Shown piece by piece: positions 9,043 to 19,890 of a stretch of DNA of 64,000 nucleotides. The notes beneath the pieces were generated by a model. It had not been told where the DNA came from. It saw only the letters and a program-made list of their open reading frames with translations, and searched no databases. The number at the start of each line of letters is the position of its first letter. Within the stretch, counting starts at the first letter, position 1. Made by a program: the position numbers and the translations under genes. This DNA is from Mariniflexile gromovii (GTDB lineage: Bacteria; Bacteroidota; Bacteroidia; Flavobacteriales; Flavobacteriaceae), in the NCBI RefSeq assembly GCF_017814435.1, contig NZ_JAGJCB010000003.1, positions 124,001 to 188,000 on the forward strand, in the 5' to 3' direction.

Positions 9043-10518
9043 ATGGGAAATTATTTTAACACACTATCGTTAAGAGATAAATTAACTCAACTATCTAAGT
9101 GTAGATTTATGGACTCTTCAGAGTTTGAAGACGGTGTAAATGCTTTAAAAGGAAAGAAAATTGTAATTGTAGGATGTGGAGCGCAAGGGCTTAACCAAGG
9201 TTTGAACATGAGAGATTCTGGTTTAGATATTTCTTATGCTTTAAGAGCGCAAGCTATTGCTGAAAAACGTGCATCTTTTGTAAATGCAACAAATAATGGA
9301 TTTACAGTTGGTACTTACGAAGAGTTAATTCCAACAGCAGATTTAGTGTTAAACTTAACACCAGATAAACAACATACAAGCGTTGTAAAAGCAGTAATGC
9401 CTTTAATGAAAAAAGGAGCAACGTTATCATATTCTCATGGTTTCAATATTGTAGAAGAAGGGACTCAAATCCGCGAAGATTTAACTGTTATTATGGTGGC
9501 GCCAAAATGTCCAGGAACCGAGGTAAGAGAAGAATATAAAAGAGGTTTTGGTGTGCCAACATTAATCGCGGTACACGAAGAAAACGATCCAGAAGGAAAA
9601 GGTTGGGCACAAGCAAAAGCGTATGCAGCTGCAACTGGTGGCGATAGAGCAGGTGTTTTGGCATCGTCTTTTATTGCTGAGGTGAAGTCTGATTTAATGG
9701 GTGAGCAAACCATTCTTTGTGGATTGTTACAAACAGGATCTATCCTTTGTTTCGATAAAATGATTGAAAAAGGAATTGATGCTGGTTATGCTTCAAAATT
9801 AATCCAATACGGTTGGGAAACTGTAACTGAAGGTCTTAAATATGGTGGTATTACCAACATGATGGATCGTCTTTCAAATCCAGCAAAAATTAAAGCGTTT
9901 GAACTTTCTGAAGAATTAAAAGATATCATGCGTCCATTGTTCCAAAAGCATATGGATGATATTATGGAAGGTCGTTTTTCTGGTGGTATGATGGCAGATT
10001 GGGCTAATGATGATAAAGATTTATTAGGATGGAGAGCTGCAACTGCTGAAACTGCTTTTGAAAAAACACCAGCTGGAAACGTTGAAATTTCAGAACAAGA
10101 ATACTACGACAACGGTGTGTTAATGGTAGCTATGGTAAGAGCTGGTGTTGAATTAGCGTTTGAAGCTATGACCGATTCTGGAATCATCGATGCATCCGCA
10201 TATTACGAATCGTTACACGAAACACCACTTATTGCAAATACTATTGCAAGACGTAAATTATACGAAATGAACTCTGTTATTTCTGATACAGCTGAATATG
10301 GGTGTTATTTATTCGACCACGCTTGTAAACCATTATTAGCAGATTTTATGAAGAAAATCGATACCGACGTAATTGGAAAAGCGTATGCAAAAGATAACGG
10401 AAAAGCGGTTGATAATGCTAAGTTAATTGCTGTAAATAAGGCATTAAGAGATCACCCAGTTGAAAAAGTAGGGTCTTTCTTAAGAGCGTCTATGACGGCT
10501 ATGAAGCCAATAGTTTAA
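9043..10518 (+). CDS. ilvC: Ketol-acid reductoisomerase, class II
   Basis: It isomerises and reduces acetolactate and acetohydroxybutyrate with NADPH and Mg2+. At 491 residues it is the long class II (E. coli-like) form rather than the 330-residue class I form. It has the GCGAQG dinucleotide-binding motif near residues 45-50 and two successive knotted C-terminal domains, the second carrying [20 protein letters not shown]. It is the fourth gene of the ilv operon. It is followed by a perfect 10-bp hairpin at 10530-10560 rather than by a clear operon end. Confidence 0.97.
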   Translation: MGNYFNTLSLRDKLTQLSKCRFMDSSEFEDGVNALKGKKIVIVGCGAQGLNQGLNMRDSGLDISYALRAQAIAEKRASFVNATNNGFTVGTYEELIPTADLVLNLTPDKQHTSVVKAVMPLMKKGATLSYSHGFNIVEEGTQIREDLTVIMVAPKCPGTEVREEYKRGFGVPTLIAVHEENDPEGKGWAQAKAYAAATGGDRAGVLASSFIAEVKSDLMGEQTILCGLLQTGSILCFDKMIEKGIDAGYASKLIQYGWETVTEGLKYGGITNMMDRLSNPAKIKAFELSEELKDIMRPLFQKHMDDIMEGRFSGGMMADWANDDKDLLGWRAATAETAFEKTPAGNVEISEQEYYDNGVLMVAMVRAGVELAFEAMTDSGIIDASAYYESLHETPLIANTIARRKLYEMNSVISDTAEYGCYLFDHACKPLLADFMKKIDTDVIGKAYAKDNGKAVDNAKLIAVNKALRDHPVEKVGSFLRASMTAMKPIV

Positions 10519-10529
10519 GGATAAAAAAA

Positions 10530-10560
10530 GACCTGCAAGATTTTTAAAACCTTGCAGGTC
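10530..10560. repeat. GACCT...AGGTC palindromic hairpin between ilvC and ilvA
   Basis: GACCTGCAAG (10530-10539) pairs with CTTGCAGGTC (10551-10560) around ATTTTTAAAAC. It is one of five members of the family at 29390, 34651, 49816 and 62645. It could act as an intra-operon attenuator or an RNA-stability element. Confidence 0.75.
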
Positions 10561-10575
10561 TAATCAATATTCATT

Positions 10576-11841
10576 ATGAAAAAGGAAATACACACATATT
10601 TTCCTAGTATTAAAGATATAAAAGTAGCTGCCGATACCATTAAAAAGGTATCGGCAGTTACGCCTTTAAGCCCTAGCCTAAGATACTCTAAACAGTTTGA
10701 CGCGCATATTCTTTTAAAGCGTGAAGACTTACAACAGGTGCGTTCGTATAAAATAAGAGGTGCTTACAATAAGATAAGTTCTCTTACTGCGGAAGAATCT
10801 CAAAATGGTGTGGTTTGTGCTAGTGCGGGTAACCATGCACAAGGGGTTGCCTTATCGTGCAAACTTTTAAAAATTAAAGGGTCTATTTATATGCCTGCAC
10901 CAACGCCAAACCAAAAAGTGGAGCAGGTTAAAATGTTTGGAGAAGATTTTATTGAGATCAAACTTATTGGCGATACCTACGATGATGCATATCATGCGGC
11001 CATGTTGGAGTGCGACCAGTTAAAGAAAACCTTTATTCACCCTTTTAACGATGAGAAAGTTATTGAGGGGCAAGCAACCATAGCTTTGGAAATTTTAGAG
11101 CAAACCAAAAACCCCATAGATTATGTATTTATAGCTGTTGGTGGTGGTGGATTAGCTGCGGGTTTATCAACGGTTTTTAAAGAATTATCGCCAAACACCA
11201 AAATTATTGGCGTAGAGCCTGAAGGCGCACCTTCTATGTCGGTTTCCATAAAAAATAATAAAAATACCGAGTTGGATGTTATCGAAAAATTTATTGATGG
11301 CGCAGCGGTAAAACGTGTTGGCGACTTAACATTTCCTATATGTAAAGCCAATTTGCATGCTATGTTAACCGTTCCGGAAGGGAAAGTATGCGAAACCATT
11401 TTGGAATTATATAACAAAGATGCCATTGTGGTAGAACCAGCCGGAGCTTTAAGTATTTCGGCTTTGGATTTTTATGCTGAAGAAATAAAAGGTAAAAACG
11501 TGGTTTGCGTTGTGAGTGGAAGCAATAACGATATTACCCGTACCGCCGAAATAAAAGAACGCGCTTTACTTTACGCGAATTTAAAACACTATTTTATTGT
11601 GTTGTTTCCGCAACGAGCAGGGGCTTTAAAAGAATTTGTTGTTGATATTTTAGGTCCTAATGACGATATCACACATTTTCAATATACAAAGAAAACCAAT
11701 CGTGAAAATGGTTCGGCAGTGGTAGGAATTCAATTGAAATCGGCATCGGATCTGGAACCATTAATAACTAGGATGAAACAACGTAATTTTTACGGCGATT
11801 ATCTTAACAACAAACCCGATTTATTTCAATTTTTGGTTTAA
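10576..11841 (+). CDS. ilvA: Threonine ammonia-lyase (threonine deaminase)
   Basis: This PLP enzyme deaminates threonine to 2-oxobutyrate, the committed step to isoleucine. The 421-residue protein has the PLP lysine K59 in RSYKIRGAY and the glycine loop VGGGGLAAG near residue 190. A single ACT-like regulatory region begins near residue 335 (YFIVLFPQRAGALKEFVVDI), so it is shorter than the 514-residue E. coli enzyme with its two ACT-like units. It ends the ilv cluster. A gap of about 180 bp with no recognisable gene separates it from the aldehyde dehydrogenase. Confidence 0.95.
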   Translation: MKKEIHTYFPSIKDIKVAADTIKKVSAVTPLSPSLRYSKQFDAHILLKREDLQQVRSYKIRGAYNKISSLTAEESQNGVVCASAGNHAQGVALSCKLLKIKGSIYMPAPTPNQKVEQVKMFGEDFIEIKLIGDTYDDAYHAAMLECDQLKKTFIHPFNDEKVIEGQATIALEILEQTKNPIDYVFIAVGGGGLAAGLSTVFKELSPNTKIIGVEPEGAPSMSVSIKNNKNTELDVIEKFIDGAAVKRVGDLTFPICKANLHAMLTVPEGKVCETILELYNKDAIVVEPAGALSISALDFYAEEIKGKNVVCVVSGSNNDITRTAEIKERALLYANLKHYFIVLFPQRAGALKEFVVDILGPNDDITHFQYTKKTNRENGSAVVGIQLKSASDLEPLITRMKQRNFYGDYLNNKPDLFQFLV

Positions 11842-12018
11842 ACAAAAGGTGTTTTTTTTGAATTAATTGGCGAAAACGTTTGAGTTTTATGCATTTTCAG
11901 TACATGCAAATAGTATGTTAAGAATTTGATATTTCTTTAATCACGCATTTTGTTTTGATGGGCTTTGTGCCAAATTATAGGTATATTAGCAATAGCTATT
12001 AACATTATAATTTTGAAT

Positions 12019-13611
12019 ATGAGCACAACCTTTTTTGAAATTCCAGAACAATATAAAATACACACTTTATTACATCAAACAACCTATTTAACCAATGGGG
12101 AATTGATTGAATGGAAGGGTGAAACAGCCGAGGTGTATTCAACCATATCCTCAATTCCAGAATATAAACCAACACTGTTGGGAACAATTCCTCAATTGGG
12201 TGAAAAAGAAGCTTTGGAGGTGCTGAATTCCGCATTAACAGCTTACGATAAAGGTCAAGGTTTATGGCCAACAATGAAGGTGATTGACAGAATTGCTTGC
12301 ATGGAAAAGTTTGTAGAGCAAATGAAAACCAGAAGAGAGGTTATTGTTAAACTTTTAATGTGGGAAATAGGTAAAAATCTACCCGATTCCCAAAAAGAGT
12401 TTGATAGAACAGTCGATTACATTTATGATACTATTGAAGCTTACAAACAAATAGATAGAGATTCTGCTAAGTTTGAAAAAAGTGATGGTGTCTATGCGCA
12501 CATCCGAAGAGGGCCTTTAGGAGTTGTTTTATGTTTAGGACCATACAATTATCCGTTAAACGAAACATTCACATTACTTATCCCTGCGTTAATTATGGGG
12601 AATCCCGTTATTTTTAAGCCTGCAAAATTAGGGGTTTTATTAATTTCCCCATTATTGGAAGCCTTCCAAAATAGTTTTCCAAAAGGCGTAGTAAACGTTA
12701 TTTATGGTCGTGGACGTGTTTTGGCAACCCCCATCATGCAATCTGGTAAAATAGATGTGTTGGCTTTAATTGGTAATAGCAAATCTGCAAATGCCTTACA
12801 AGCGCAGCATCCTAAAGGCAATAGATTGCGTATGGTACTAGGTTTAGAGGCGAAAAACCCTGCCATTGTACTGCCTGATGCCGATTTAGATTCAACTGTA
12901 GATGAATGTATTGCGGGAACCTTGTCGTTTAACGGGCAGCGTTGTACAGCGTTAAAAGTATTGTACGTTCACGAATCGGTTGTAGATGAATTTAACAAAC
13001 GTTTTACAGCTAAAGTAGATGCCCTTAAATTTGGAAATCCTTGGGAATCTGGAGTAAAATTAACACCACTTCCAGAAGTAGAAAAACCAGCATATATAAA
13101 AGAATTAATTACAGATGCTTTAGAAAAAGGAGCCAAAGTTTTAAATGAAAAAGGAGGCGTTATAACCGATAATTTTATTTATCCAGCGGTTTTGTATCCT
13201 GTTCATACGGGTATGGATGTGTATAAGGAAGAACAATTTGGACCTGTCATTCCTGTCATTCCGTTTTCGGATATTGAAGAACCATTGCACGATATGGCGG
13301 AGTCTAACTATGGGCAACAGGTAAGCTTGTTTGGTAAAGATGTTAAAACTTTATCACCATTAATTGATACTTTAGTAAATTTAGTATGCCGTGTTAATTT
13401 GAACAGCTCATGTCAACGTGGTCCAGACGTTTACCCGTTTACTGGAAGAAAAGATTCTGCTTACGGTACATTGAGTGTGCATGATGCGTTGCGTTCATTT
13501 TCAATTAGAACCTTTGTGGCTTCAAAAGATAATGCCTACAACAATGCTATTTTAAAAGAACTATTGGATAAGAAAACATCTAACTTCATCAGTACCGATT
13601 ATATTCTATAA
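12019..13611 (+). CDS. gapN: NADP-dependent glyceraldehyde-3-phosphate dehydrogenase (GapN type)
   Basis: The protein belongs to the aldehyde dehydrogenase superfamily. Its catalytic pair is E277 (in LGLEAKNP) and C309 (in [10 protein letters not shown]), and [12 protein letters not shown] is characteristic of the non-phosphorylating GapN branch. That branch oxidises glyceraldehyde-3-phosphate to 3-phosphoglycerate and makes NADPH. I start it at the ATG at 12019 ([12 protein letters not shown], 530 residues). The longer frame from 11965 adds a hydrophobic stretch absent from the family. It is a stand-alone gene with a terminator at 13678-13701. Other ALDH substrates cannot be excluded. Confidence 0.85.
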   Translation: MSTTFFEIPEQYKIHTLLHQTTYLTNGELIEWKGETAEVYSTISSIPEYKPTLLGTIPQLGEKEALEVLNSALTAYDKGQGLWPTMKVIDRIACMEKFVEQMKTRREVIVKLLMWEIGKNLPDSQKEFDRTVDYIYDTIEAYKQIDRDSAKFEKSDGVYAHIRRGPLGVVLCLGPYNYPLNETFTLLIPALIMGNPVIFKPAKLGVLLISPLLEAFQNSFPKGVVNVIYGRGRVLATPIMQSGKIDVLALIGNSKSANALQAQHPKGNRLRMVLGLEAKNPAIVLPDADLDSTVDECIAGTLSFNGQRCTALKVLYVHESVVDEFNKRFTAKVDALKFGNPWESGVKLTPLPEVEKPAYIKELITDALEKGAKVLNEKGGVITDNFIYPAVLYPVHTGMDVYKEEQFGPVIPVIPFSDIEEPLHDMAESNYGQQVSLFGKDVKTLSPLIDTLVNLVCRVNLNSSCQRGPDVYPFTGRKDSAYGTLSVHDALRSFSIRTFVASKDNAYNNAILKELLDKKTSNFISTDYIL

Positions 13612-13677
13612 CATATTTAAAGAATACTAAATTTTCTGGTTAGTACATTTTTATTTAACTTTATTCAAAATCAAATT

Positions 13678-13705
13678 AAGGAGTAGTATTTTCTGCTCCT
13701 TATTT
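13678..13705 (+). terminator. Terminator after gapN
   Basis: The stem AAGGAGTAG/CTGCTCCTT (13678-13686 with 13693-13701, one G-T pair) has a TATTTT loop and is followed by ATTTAG. The T tract is weak. Confidence 0.6.
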
Positions 13706-13825
13706 AGTGCAATATTTTTCACTGAAAAAAACTGCACTATTATTTTAGTATTGATAAGTATATTTGGATTTACTGTCAATGTATTGATATGTTAAAAATC
13801 AACTTAATTAAATAAAGTAATAAAA

Positions 13826-14341
13826 ATGAAAATAGTAAAATTTGTGTCGTGCTTGGTTTTTTCTTGTTTTGTACTCATAGGATGTGGAGGAAAAGAAGAG
13901 AAAAAGAAAGAAGGTTTTACCTATGAGAAAACAGAAGAAGTAAAAAGTGTAAAAGAAGAATCGAATGTTGAAACAGTTGTTCTAGTAGGTACAGATTTAA
14001 TGAAATTTGACAAGGCGGAAATAAGAGTTCCTGCCGGTAAAAAAATTAAACTAACCCTTAGGCATACAGGCAAGATGGATATTAATGTCATGGGGCATAA
14101 CTTCGTGCTTTTGAAACAAGGCGTAGACATGGCTGCATTTGCTGGAAAAGCAGCGACTTCAAAAGATAATAACTATATACCAAAAGATGCGGAGCAAGAT
14201 ATTATTGCACACACCGATTTGATTGGAGGCGGACAAACAACATCTATAGAATTTGATGCGCCACCTGCAGGGACTTATGATTTTTTATGTAGCTTTCCTG
14301 CCCATTATATGATGATGAAGGGTAAATTTATTGTAGAGTAA
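13826..14341 (+). CDS. Azurin-like blue copper lipoprotein
   Basis: This type I copper electron carrier is probably anchored as a lipoprotein. A signal peptide ends in the lipobox VLIGC with lipidated C20, and a Glu/Lys-rich linker follows. The copper ligands expected of azurin are all visible: H91 (in GHNFVL), C155 and H160 (in CSFPAH) and a Met at 162-164. Total length is 171 residues. It lies upstream of a large lipoprotein with a cytochrome c domain, so a periplasmic electron-transfer partnership is plausible. It is terminated by the 12-bp hairpin at 14357-14390. Confidence 0.92.
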   Translation: MKIVKFVSCLVFSCFVLIGCGGKEEKKKEGFTYEKTEEVKSVKEESNVETVVLVGTDLMKFDKAEIRVPAGKKIKLTLRHTGKMDINVMGHNFVLLKQGVDMAAFAGKAATSKDNNYIPKDAEQDIIAHTDLIGGGQTTSIEFDAPPAGTYDFLCSFPAHYMMMKGKFIVE

Positions 14342-14356
14342 TATTCTAATAAACCC

Positions 14357-14390
14357 AAAAAGCGTTGTTTTTTTAAAGACAACGCTTTTT
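14357..14390. terminator. Strong terminator after the azurin gene
   Basis: AAAAAGCGTTGT (14357-14368) pairs perfectly with ACAACGCTTTTT (14379-14390), ending in five T. Confidence 0.9.
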
Positions 14391-14641
14391 GTGTGTTTAT
14401 AATTGAAATTATTCGTGTTTTAATTCTGTATGTTTTTTTAATATGTTATTTTGATATTGAACAGAATATCGGCATCAAATAAGCTGTTTTAGTTGAAACA
14501 ACTTACCTAAACATGTTTATGAGACATATTTTATATAGTTAGAAGCATAGGTTATAGTCTTTGCTTTTTTATCGCATTTCAAAATGGATATTAATTAATA
14601 TCTTGTATACTTAATATTTTTATAAAACTAAAATAATCTGA

Positions 14642-16885
14642 ATGATGATTAAAAACATGTTACCTGTTTTTCTAGTGCTCTTATTTTTCTTCAATTGCCA
14701 AAAGAAAGAAAAAGAATATGTAGAAAAAATTTACGAAAAGCCTGAAATAGTAATGGAAGCTCCTTCAAATTTTCTTTCACCAGAAGAAAGTATGAAAACA
14801 TTTTATTTGCCAGAAGGTTATAAGGTAGAATTAGTGGCAAGCGAACCCATGATAGACGAACCGGTAACTATTGCTTGGGATGGAAACGGGCGTATGTATG
14901 TTGCTGAAATGAACACCTACATGCAAGATGTTGATGGAACGGGTACCAACAGGTCTATAAGTAAAATAAAATTGCTAGAAGATACTGATGGCGATGGTAG
15001 AATGGATAAAAGCACCGTGTTTATTGATAGTCTTCTACTTCCAAGAATGATATTGCCTCTTGAAAATGAACTCATCGTAAATGAAACATTCTCGTATGAT
15101 TTATGGAGTTATAAAGATACAGATGGTGATGGTGTAGCCGATAAAAAAGAACGCGTTTATTACAACCCTAACCGCCGTGGTGGAAATTTAGAACATCAAC
15201 AAAGTGGTTTGTTATGGAATTTAGATAACTGGGTTTATACAACATATAACCCAATACGTTTTAAATTTCAGAAGAATAAAGTTATTGTAGATTCTTTAGA
15301 AAATATGCCTAGTGGTCAATGGGGTTTAACCCAAGATGATATGGGTATTATGTACTATTCTTCAGCAGGAAGTGAAAACCCAGCATATGGTTTTCAACAA
15401 CCAGCTCCATATGGCGATTATAACCCAGAAGGCAGATTGTCAGAAGGGTTTATGGAGCCTTGGCCAGTAGTTGGAACACCTGATGTTCAAGGTGGCCCTG
15501 GTAGATTACGTCCAGATAATACATTAAACCATTTTACCGGTGTTGCAGGACAAGAAATATTTTTAGGAGATAAATTGCCACGATCAACTTATGGCGATTT
15601 ATTTATTCCTGAGCCTGTTGGCAGACTTATCCGTCGTGCTAAAGTAAAAATTGAAGATGGTAAAAAAGTGCTGTACAATGCCTATGATCAAGCAGAGTTT
15701 ATGGCATCAACCGATTTGAATTTCAGACCCATTCAAGCCAAAACAGGTCCTGATGGAGCTTTGTATATTGTAGATATGTATCGTGGTATCATTCAAGAAA
15801 GTAACTGGACTAAAAAAGGAAGTTCCCTTCGTCCTGTTATCATTCGCAAAGAATTGGATAAAAATATAGGTAAAGGACGTATTTACAGAATTGTTTATGA
15901 AGGCATAAAACCTGGAAAAAGACCAAATCTTTTAGGGAAGAAGGCTTCAGATTTAATTGAATATTTAGGGCATCCAAACGGATGGTACCGTAATACAGCG
16001 CAGAAATTAATCATTTTAAAAGATGATAAAAGTGTGATTCCAGAATTGAAAGATATAGCATCAGATAATAATTCTTGGTGGATTAAATTATTTGGAACTG
16101 ATAATGATTTAGGAATTCAACGCGTTCATGCACTTTGGACCTTGGAAGGTTTAGGAGTGGTAGATAAGGTACTTATAAAAGAAAAGTTTTTAGATGAAGA
16201 TGCAAGGGTTCGTTTAACAGCCATTCGTTTAAGCGAGAAGTTTTTAAAAGCAGGTGATACCGACATTTTTCCTGATTTAGAAAAATTAGTCTCTGATGCT
16301 TCTTTAGAGGTTGCAAATCAGTTAGCTTTAAGTTTGCGCTACAGTAAAGATAAAAAAGCGACCGATATACTTAATAAAATTAAGGCGAAATATGAAAACA
16401 ATGAAATTGTATCGCATTCTGTAACAGAAAGTTTAAAGAAAGACGATTCAAGATTGGCGCAATTAAAAAAACGTATAGCGGGTAGAGGATTAGGAGAGAA
16501 GCAGAGTATTCTTAGAGGTTACGACTCCTATAATCAACTTTGTATTACCTGTCATGGTGTTGATTTAAAAGGTGTTCCGCTTGGTGAAGGAGCACTAGTA
16601 GCGCCTTCGCTAATAGGTAGTCCTAGAGTTGTTGGTGATGACTTAGGCAAGTTAAGTAAGATATTATTAAATGGACTTATTGGTCCTGTTGATGGTGTTG
16701 ATTATGGTATTATGATGCCGCTTAAGGCAAATGATGACCAATGGATTGCAGATGTACTTACCTATGTAAGAGCTATGAATGATGTAGGTGGCGTTCATAA
16801 AAAGTTTGTTAGAAACGCCCGCGCACAATCAAAAGACAGAGAAGATTACTGGACCTTGAAAGAGTTAGAAAAAGAAAAGAAATAG
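14642..16885 (+). CDS. Lipoprotein with membrane-bound dehydrogenase-type propeller and C-terminal cytochrome c
   Basis: The 747-residue protein has a signal peptide with candidate lipobox Cys C19 (LLFFFNC). A beta-propeller-like region of the putative membrane-bound dehydrogenase type comes next (FYLPEGYKVELVASEP, two DTDGDG calcium-like loops, PEPVGRLIRR). A HEAT-like helical region spans about residues 440-610. One class I cytochrome c domain has C634-I-T-C637-H638. It resembles the PVC-type heme-binding proteins that oxidise unknown sugars or alcohols. Met ligand candidates lie in IMMPLKAND. The substrate is not predictable. It is followed by a palindromic repeat and a bidirectional terminator. 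Confidence 0.85.
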   Translation: MMIKNMLPVFLVLLFFFNCQKKEKEYVEKIYEKPEIVMEAPSNFLSPEESMKTFYLPEGYKVELVASEPMIDEPVTIAWDGNGRMYVAEMNTYMQDVDGTGTNRSISKIKLLEDTDGDGRMDKSTVFIDSLLLPRMILPLENELIVNETFSYDLWSYKDTDGDGVADKKERVYYNPNRRGGNLEHQQSGLLWNLDNWVYTTYNPIRFKFQKNKVIVDSLENMPSGQWGLTQDDMGIMYYSSAGSENPAYGFQQPAPYGDYNPEGRLSEGFMEPWPVVGTPDVQGGPGRLRPDNTLNHFTGVAGQEIFLGDKLPRSTYGDLFIPEPVGRLIRRAKVKIEDGKKVLYNAYDQAEFMASTDLNFRPIQAKTGPDGALYIVDMYRGIIQESNWTKKGSSLRPVIIRKELDKNIGKGRIYRIVYEGIKPGKRPNLLGKKASDLIEYLGHPNGWYRNTAQKLIILKDDKSVIPELKDIASDNNSWWIKLFGTDNDLGIQRVHALWTLEGLGVVDKVLIKEKFLDEDARVRLTAIRLSEKFLKAGDTDIFPDLEKLVSDASLEVANQLALSLRYSKDKKATDILNKIKAKYENNEIVSHSVTESLKKDDSRLAQLKKRIAGRGLGEKQSILRGYDSYNQLCITCHGVDLKGVPLGEGALVAPSLIGSPRVVGDDLGKLSKILLNGLIGPVDGVDYGIMMPLKANDDQWIADVLTYVRAMNDVGGVHKKFVRNARAQSKDREDYWTLKELEKEKK

Positions 16886-16912
16886 TTGTTTAACTTTGAT
16901 TGCCAGTAATTA

Positions 16913-16938
16913 GTGTCAGGTCGAGCGCAGTCGAGATC
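16913..16938. repeat. GTCGAGCGCAGTCGAG-type intergenic repeat
   Basis: TGTCAGGTCGAGCGCAGTCG followed by AGATCT. Near-identical copies are at 2913-2937, 37567-37590 and 39329-39354 (opposite orientation). The core CGAGCGCAGTCG can form a small hairpin. Confidence 0.75.
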
Positions 16939-17011
16939 TAATTATTCGGATAACCTCTTAAATACGCTATTGCTGAGATCAGATAAAGAAATCATTAAAT
17001 TTAATAAGCAT

Positions 17012-17046
17012 AAAAAAAAAGTTGGATTCTCATCCAACTTTTTTTT
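17012..17046. terminator. Bidirectional terminator
   Basis: AAAAAAAAGTTGGA (17013-17026) pairs with TCCAACTTTTTTTT (17033-17046) around TTCTCA. It separates the converging genes ending at 16885 (+) and 17074 (-). Confidence 0.9.
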
Positions 17047-17073
17047 ATACAATAGCTTTAAATGTTTTTAAAC

Positions 17074-19890
17074 TTAAAACTTATAGTTCAATTGTAAAAG
17101 TGCTGCTCTAGGTAAAATAGGCACAACTACAAAGCTAGCATCTGGATTCGCTTCAATGAATTCAGACGTCGCTCCATTGGCGTTGGCACCAAAAGAATTT
17201 GCTCCAAAAAAGTTTGCTAATCCATCAGAATTTAGGATGTTAGTGGCTAATATATTTGCAGATAAGTGACTGTTTATTTTATAGCCAAGACCTGCATCAA
17301 AAACACTATATGCAGCTAATTGAAATGCATTGGCAACATTGCCTTCGCGTTTACCCATATAGCGCCATTTAATAAAAGAAGCCGTTTTGTTTTTGTTGTA
17401 TTCAGCAATCACATTAAACATTAATTTAGGGTTGAAGGGTAGGGTGTTTCCAGAATAATCGGTAGTGCTATCATCACTTGTATCTACACTTCCAGCAGCA
17501 TCGTAAATATTCCATTTTGTAGCTTTAGGATTTTGGATAACGCCATTAAATCGGAAAGCAAAATGTTCTAATGGTGAATAGACGCTTTCCCATTCCAAAC
17601 CAATAGTTCTTGATGTGTTAAATTGAATAGGCGTGTAGAAGATGTTACTGGTATCATCATCAAACTCAAAATTAGTAACACCTATATTTTTAAGTTCACT
17701 CCAAAATAAGGTAGTGGTGAATGAAACGTCTTTAAAATTAGATTTCAATCCTAATTCAACTTGGTTAATATCCTGTACTTCGCCTTTTTTGTTGATTGGA
17801 ACGTTTGCAAAATTATTGAAATAATAATTCAGTTCTGGGGCTTTGTGTCCTTTTGAGAAACGTCCAAATAATGCAGCATCATCTGTTATTTTATAATTAA
17901 TTCCTGTAGAATAAGACACATAATTATAGTTGAAGTTAAAAGTATCTTGTTCACCAGTAGGCTGTAAAATGTTATTGTCGTAGGCCGTGTTTTCATCACC
18001 GTCCAAACCACCGGTTTGTGTGAATGGTGCAAACCTATCGTTGCTTCCTTTATGTTTAATGGTTTCAAAACGTACGCCCAAATCCAGCTGAAGGTTCTCT
18101 GAAAGCTTCCAACGGTCATTTACAAAAGTGGCCAATTGTGTAACATTAGCTCTGCTATTGGTAAAAAATAATCCACCATAATTACTCACGCCATAAGCAT
18201 CAGACAAGGCCATAACGGGCTCTCCTGGGTTTTCTAAAGTAACTTGTAGCATTCTAGAGTTGTTTTCATAAGTAGAAAAAGCAAAACTTCCTTGTGTATA
18301 AACCAAAGTATCCGAAAAACCAGAAGCAATTCCAAAATTTAGATCATGGTTTTCCCATTCTTTCCTAAGGGTAAATTGCTGCATAAATTCGTCGGCATCA
18401 TTATCCTTATACCAAGTAGAGGTGCCCATAACGGCATCATTAGGCAGTGTGCCGCTTGTTAAATATTGTGCAGGATCACCTGAAAAAATACCACTGTTAT
18501 CTATTCTAGCAAGTTCATTTCCAGAATTGGCATCACGAAACACAATTTGTCCCACAGGAAAAGGATTTCCGTTACTCACTAAATAATAAACTGTAGGGTC
18601 GCTAATAGATACAAAGGCATTGCTTATTGAGGTTTGCCAATTAGCACTTTTTGAAGAAAACTTCATATTGTTTTTGAAAGACCAGTTGTTGCCTAAATCT
18701 TGAAAGATGTCGAAGCCAAAAGCTAAATCTTTGGCATCAACTCCTTGCGATGGGTCAAAACTGATGGTATTATCTAGGTTTCTTCCATCAGGAATGTTGG
18801 CATGAAACTCAGGCATCATTAAAACTGAAGAATTAAAATCCAGACCAAAAGCAGGTTTTGGATCGTTCCAGTTTGTTGCAGGCAACCCGGTGTATCTATT
18901 TGTATAATCGTTTAGATATTTTCCATATAGTTTAAAGTAGCCATTAGAGTTTTCTTTAATAACATTGAATTTAAACTGACCGCCTTTGCTAAAAGTGAAA
19001 TCGGTATTTCTCGCGCCTTCATCAAGTCTGTAATGTCCGCCAGCATTAAAAAACCAGTTGTTTCCTAAGGCGCCACCTAAAACACCATCCACTCGGTATA
19101 ATGGGTTGCCTTCTCCTTGAATACCGCTTTGCAATTGTATTTCACCATTTAGGTTTTCAGTGCTATTCCTAGAAATAAAATTGTAAACGCCACCAGGAGC
19201 ATTCATAGCTGTAATGGAAGCGCTTCCGCCTCGTAATGCTTCCACCTTTGAGGTTGTTAAATCTGTACGGTGAAAAAGATCAGATCCATAATAAGAGTGT
19301 TGTACCAAGCTAACTGGCAAACCATCTTCTTGTAACGATACATAATACCAACCCATATCGTCTTCGGCTGCAGCCGAAACACCTCGAGTATAAACTCTGG
19401 TGAATACTTCACCCGCAGAAGCATCAGCAAAAGTACCCGGAATATTTTGAAGTAAATTGGCAGTGCCTTGTGGATAAACCTGTTGAATGTCTTTTTTGTT
19501 CAACGTGCTAATAGATGTATTGGATTCCAGTTGGGGTCTAGGGTTAAAAGTGCCCGTTACAACTACAGTGTGTAGGTTTAACAAGTCGGTTTGTAAAGTG
19601 TATGAAAACGTTTTATTGTTTGAATCAACCTTAATGGGAGTTTCAATGGTTTTATACCCCAAATGTGAAACAGTCAATTTATAATCGCCTGTTGGGACAT
19701 TAAGAATGCTAAAATTACCATTTATATCGGTAGTGCTGTATAAATTTGAAGGTGTATTTAGTACAATGGCTGCACCTTCAATGGGGTTATTGTTGCTGTC
19801 TTTTATTGTTCCGCCAATAGATGTTTGGGCACAGATAGACATGGTGTTGACCATTACCAAAAGGTAAATGAAAAACTTTATTTTGCTCAT
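17074..19890 (-). CDS. TonB-dependent outer-membrane receptor
   Basis: The 938-residue protein has a signal peptide ending in SICAQ. A carboxypeptidase-regulatory-like domain follows (about residues 25-105, IGGTIKDSNNNPIEGAAIVL...GDYKLTVSHLGY). The plug domain (VVVTGTF, then LLQNIPGTFADASAGE) begins near residue 110. A long beta-barrel ends in LLQLNYKF with C-terminal Phe. It would import a large ligand across the outer membrane using TonB energy. There is no SusD partner beside it, which argues against a classical polysaccharide locus; a siderophore or metal complex is equally possible. It is monocistronic on the minus strand, diverging from the TMEM220-like gene. Confidence 0.93.
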   Translation of the reverse strand: MSKIKFFIYLLVMVNTMSICAQTSIGGTIKDSNNNPIEGAAIVLNTPSNLYSTTDINGNFSILNVPTGDYKLTVSHLGYKTIETPIKVDSNNKTFSYTLQTDLLNLHTVVVTGTFNPRPQLESNTSISTLNKKDIQQVYPQGTANLLQNIPGTFADASAGEVFTRVYTRGVSAAAEDDMGWYYVSLQEDGLPVSLVQHSYYGSDLFHRTDLTTSKVEALRGGSASITAMNAPGGVYNFISRNSTENLNGEIQLQSGIQGEGNPLYRVDGVLGGALGNNWFFNAGGHYRLDEGARNTDFTFSKGGQFKFNVIKENSNGYFKLYGKYLNDYTNRYTGLPATNWNDPKPAFGLDFNSSVLMMPEFHANIPDGRNLDNTISFDPSQGVDAKDLAFGFDIFQDLGNNWSFKNNMKFSSKSANWQTSISNAFVSISDPTVYYLVSNGNPFPVGQIVFRDANSGNELARIDNSGIFSGDPAQYLTSGTLPNDAVMGTSTWYKDNDADEFMQQFTLRKEWENHDLNFGIASGFSDTLVYTQGSFAFSTYENNSRMLQVTLENPGEPVMALSDAYGVSNYGGLFFTNSRANVTQLATFVNDRWKLSENLQLDLGVRFETIKHKGSNDRFAPFTQTGGLDGDENTAYDNNILQPTGEQDTFNFNYNYVSYSTGINYKITDDAALFGRFSKGHKAPELNYYFNNFANVPINKKGEVQDINQVELGLKSNFKDVSFTTTLFWSELKNIGVTNFEFDDDTSNIFYTPIQFNTSRTIGLEWESVYSPLEHFAFRFNGVIQNPKATKWNIYDAAGSVDTSDDSTTDYSGNTLPFNPKLMFNVIAEYNKNKTASFIKWRYMGKREGNVANAFQLAAYSVFDAGLGYKINSHLSANILATNILNSDGLANFFGANSFGANANGATSEFIEANPDASFVVVPILPRAALLQLNYKF

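Noticed and set aside
11965-12018. N-terminal extension of the GapN-type dehydrogenase
   Set aside because: The hydrophobic prefix is unlike the family, and the ATG at 12019 gives the normal beginning.
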